A DNA stretch of 7,154 nucleotides, taken from Candidatus Sifarchaeum marinoarchaea (GTDB lineage Archaea > Asgardarchaeota > Sifarchaeia > Borrarchaeales > Borrarchaeaceae). This document shows positions 6,617 through 7,154 of the stretch, in pieces (within the stretch, counting starts at the first letter, position 1; the number at the start of each line of letters is the position of its first letter). The stretch lies in contig JAECRW010000076.1 in the NCBI GenBank assembly GCA_016294985.1, positions 1 to 7,154 on the forward strand, given 5' to 3'. Under the pieces are notes generated by a model. The model saw only the letters and a program-made list of their open reading frames with translations, was not told the DNA's origin and did not search any database. The translations under genes were made by a program, and so were the position numbers.

Positions 6617-6655
6617 TAATACATAAGAATTATTCATAGAAATACCTCAAGGAGA

Positions 6656-6676
6656 CTCCCCAGCTTTAGCGGGGAG
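6656..6676 (-). repeat. Terminal stem-loop of the element right end
   Basis: CTCCCC (6656-6661) pairs with GGGGAG (6671-6676). The inner AGCTTTAGC adds a short GCT/AGC stem. IS200/IS605 elements end in imperfect subterminal hairpins recognised by the Y1 transposase TnpA. The hairpin sits about 10 nt inside the proposed element boundary. Confidence 0.55.
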
Positions 6677-6748
6677 AGGAATTGAAGTCTAGCGTTGCTC
6701 ACACATCCCTTTCTGCGAGGAACAGGGGTTAGTGTACCAGACCTCGTG

Positions 6749-6800
6749 TGGTGTTTTAATGACGGGTACTCGCAAGTCCCGTCCTCCCAACACCAGGGAG
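6749..6800 (-). other. Compact pseudoknot-capable module
   Basis: On the minus strand, CTCCC/GGGAG (6800-6796 with 6788-6784) encloses a 7-nt loop TGGTGTT (6795-6789). That loop is perfectly complementary to AACACCA (6755-6749) downstream. Between them GACGGG/CCCGTC (6783-6778 with 6766-6761) forms a third stem capped by ACT-TGCG-AGT. Read on the minus strand, the loop lengths allow a classical H-type pseudoknot with a very short loop across the deep groove. Read on the plus strand, the zero-length third loop would not fit. This supports the minus strand as the RNA strand. Confidence 0.5.
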
Positions 6801-6970
6801 TAGGTCCACTTCGAGGCTGTTGTAAAGGCTTGTTAGGTCGGCAGCACCGTTCCTACCCCTCAGAACTTTTAACCACCGACGACAGAGCAGGGGGCTAGTG
6901 GAACACCCCAGGGTGTCATGACCTAAACAACTGCTGCATCTCACGGAGAGACGCCCTCTAATCAACTAAG

Positions 6971-7011
6971 AGGCTTGTGTGAACAAGCCTCTACCCTTCA
7001 GGGTGGGGTAG
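6971..7011. repeat. Two adjacent hairpins close to the tnpB stop codon
   Basis: AGGCTTGT (6971-6978) and ACAAGCCT (6983-6990) form a perfect 8-bp stem with a 4-nt loop. Directly next, CTACCC (6991-6996) pairs with GGGTAG (7006-7011), or ACCC/GGGT (6993-6996 with 7001-7004) pair inside. On the minus strand the second hairpin looks like the usual right-end hairpin of tnpB elements, although the outermost hairpin of this element is about 330 nt further on. Confidence 0.5.
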
Positions 7012-7064
7012 TTGACAAGAGCGCATTGCATCCTACAGCATATTGCCTTCTAGAATGAGCTACC

Positions 7065-7154
7065 TCATGCTGAAGCAATGAGGCTTCCTGCTTCAACCAC
7101 AGACTCGATCCCCCATGATGGGGTTACGGAGGTCTTATGTCCACAGGCGTGAAT
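7065..7154 (-). CDS. tnpB: TnpB (IS200/IS605 family), C-terminal fragment
   Basis: Twenty-nine residues are visible before the TGA at 7067-7065. They carry the tail typical of TnpB proteins: an ACG motif shortly after the zinc-finger region, then a variable stretch, then ESVVEAGSL close to the end. TnpB is the RuvC-type, RNA-guided nuclease of IS200/IS605 elements and the ancestor of Cas12. It cuts at the donor site and favours retention of the element. The RuvC residues and zinc finger lie beyond the window edge, so integrity cannot be judged. The structured region behind the stop codon, where TnpB guide RNAs are encoded, supports the call. The identification rests on a short, low-complexity tail and is therefore not certain. 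Confidence 0.6.
   Translation of the reverse strand: MHACGHKTSVTPSWGIESVVEAGSLIASA

Larger units (their letters stand above)
6646..7064 (-). ncRNA. Candidate omega RNA / structured 3' region of the tnpB element
   Basis: This stretch of more than 400 nt has no protein gene I can support. It is densely structured and much richer in GC than its surroundings, as stable RNAs are in AT-rich archaea. TnpB proteins use a guide RNA made from the 3' end of their own gene and the element's right end, which is exactly this position and strand. Visible structures include perfect or near-perfect stems at 6656-6676, 6761-6783, 6784-6800, 6837-6880, 6903-6916, 6971-6990 and 6991-7011. There is also a possible pseudoknot (6749-6755 with 6789-6795). 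The region is longer than the omega RNAs of known small elements, so only part may be the mature RNA, or two element ends may be stacked. Confidence 0.5.
6646..7154 (-). mobile_element. Right-end portion of an IS200/IS605-family (tnpB) element
   Basis: The minus strand enters from the window edge with the 3' end of a tnpB-like gene. It continues through non-coding GC-rich sequence and ends with a stem-loop of IS605-type right-end character (6656-6676), followed by TCTCCTTGAGG. Base composition drops to AT-rich directly after about 6645. I place the boundary there by composition and by the terminal hairpin; the true cleavage site could differ by some nucleotides. The left end and any tnpA lie outside the window. 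Confidence 0.65.

Noticed and set aside
6695..6965. Overlapping open frames on both strands (6695-6898 plus, 6756-6965 minus)
   Set aside because: They lie in the GC-rich structured region, where stop codons are rare by composition. Neither shows a recognisable domain or a ribosome-binding site, and both conflict with the dense RNA stems.
6646..7064. IscB-associated (HEARO) omega RNA on the plus strand, or SRP/RNase P RNA
   Set aside because: No IscB-like start follows on the plus strand within the window, while a TnpB-like C-terminus precedes the region on the minus strand. The pseudoknot loop lengths fit only the minus strand. The conserved SRP and RNase P sequence blocks were not found.
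1..7154. tRNA gene or CRISPR array
   Set aside because: No T-loop-like sequence with acceptor pairing and no regularly spaced direct repeats were seen on either strand.

Overview
The window looks archaeal. The evidence is a multi-OB-fold replication protein A with an internal zinc finger, an Elf1-type transcription elongation factor, a radical SAM enzyme of the tetraether lipid synthase (Tes) type, TATA-like boxes upstream of genes and a U-tract terminator. The protein-coding part is AT-rich. The combination of Elf1, a large single-chain RPA and Tes would fit an Asgard, TACK or deep-branching euryarchaeal lineage, but this window alone cannot place it further.

Layout. (1) Positions 1-441, minus strand: the C-terminal part of an ABC-transporter ATPase. 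Homology stops abruptly and the Walker A half is absent, so it appears broken at about 440. (2) Positions 442-2679, plus strand: a compact three-gene operon with its own TATA box. It encodes a ribbon-helix-helix protein, a tyrosine recombinase carrying two N-terminal homing-endonuclease-associated repeats, and a 99-residue basic/coiled-coil protein. The genes overlap by 1 nt or are separated by 2 nt. This looks like a small integrative element or its remnant next to a damaged host gene. (3) Positions 2680-2882: a gap with promoter-like sequence and an orphan basic reading frame. (4) Positions 2883-5062, plus strand: RPA and then Elf1, which are core information-processing genes. (5) Positions 5100-6602, minus strand: Tes, convergent with Elf1. 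(6) Positions 6603-7154, minus strand: the 3' end of an IS200/IS605-type tnpB gene entering from the right edge. It is followed by about 420 nt of conspicuously GC-rich, heavily structured, non-coding sequence that ends about 43 nt upstream of the tes start codon. I interpret this as the right end of the element and a candidate omega (guide-scaffold) RNA region.

Conserved chromosomal genes (RPA, Elf1, Tes) are thus flanked by two different mobile elements. The left one has probably interrupted an ABC ATPase. The right one sits directly in front of the membrane-lipid gene tes in the same orientation, so transcription of tnpB and its RNA would run into tes. The two most unusual items are the repeat-recombinase fusion and the long structured RNA region behind tnpB.
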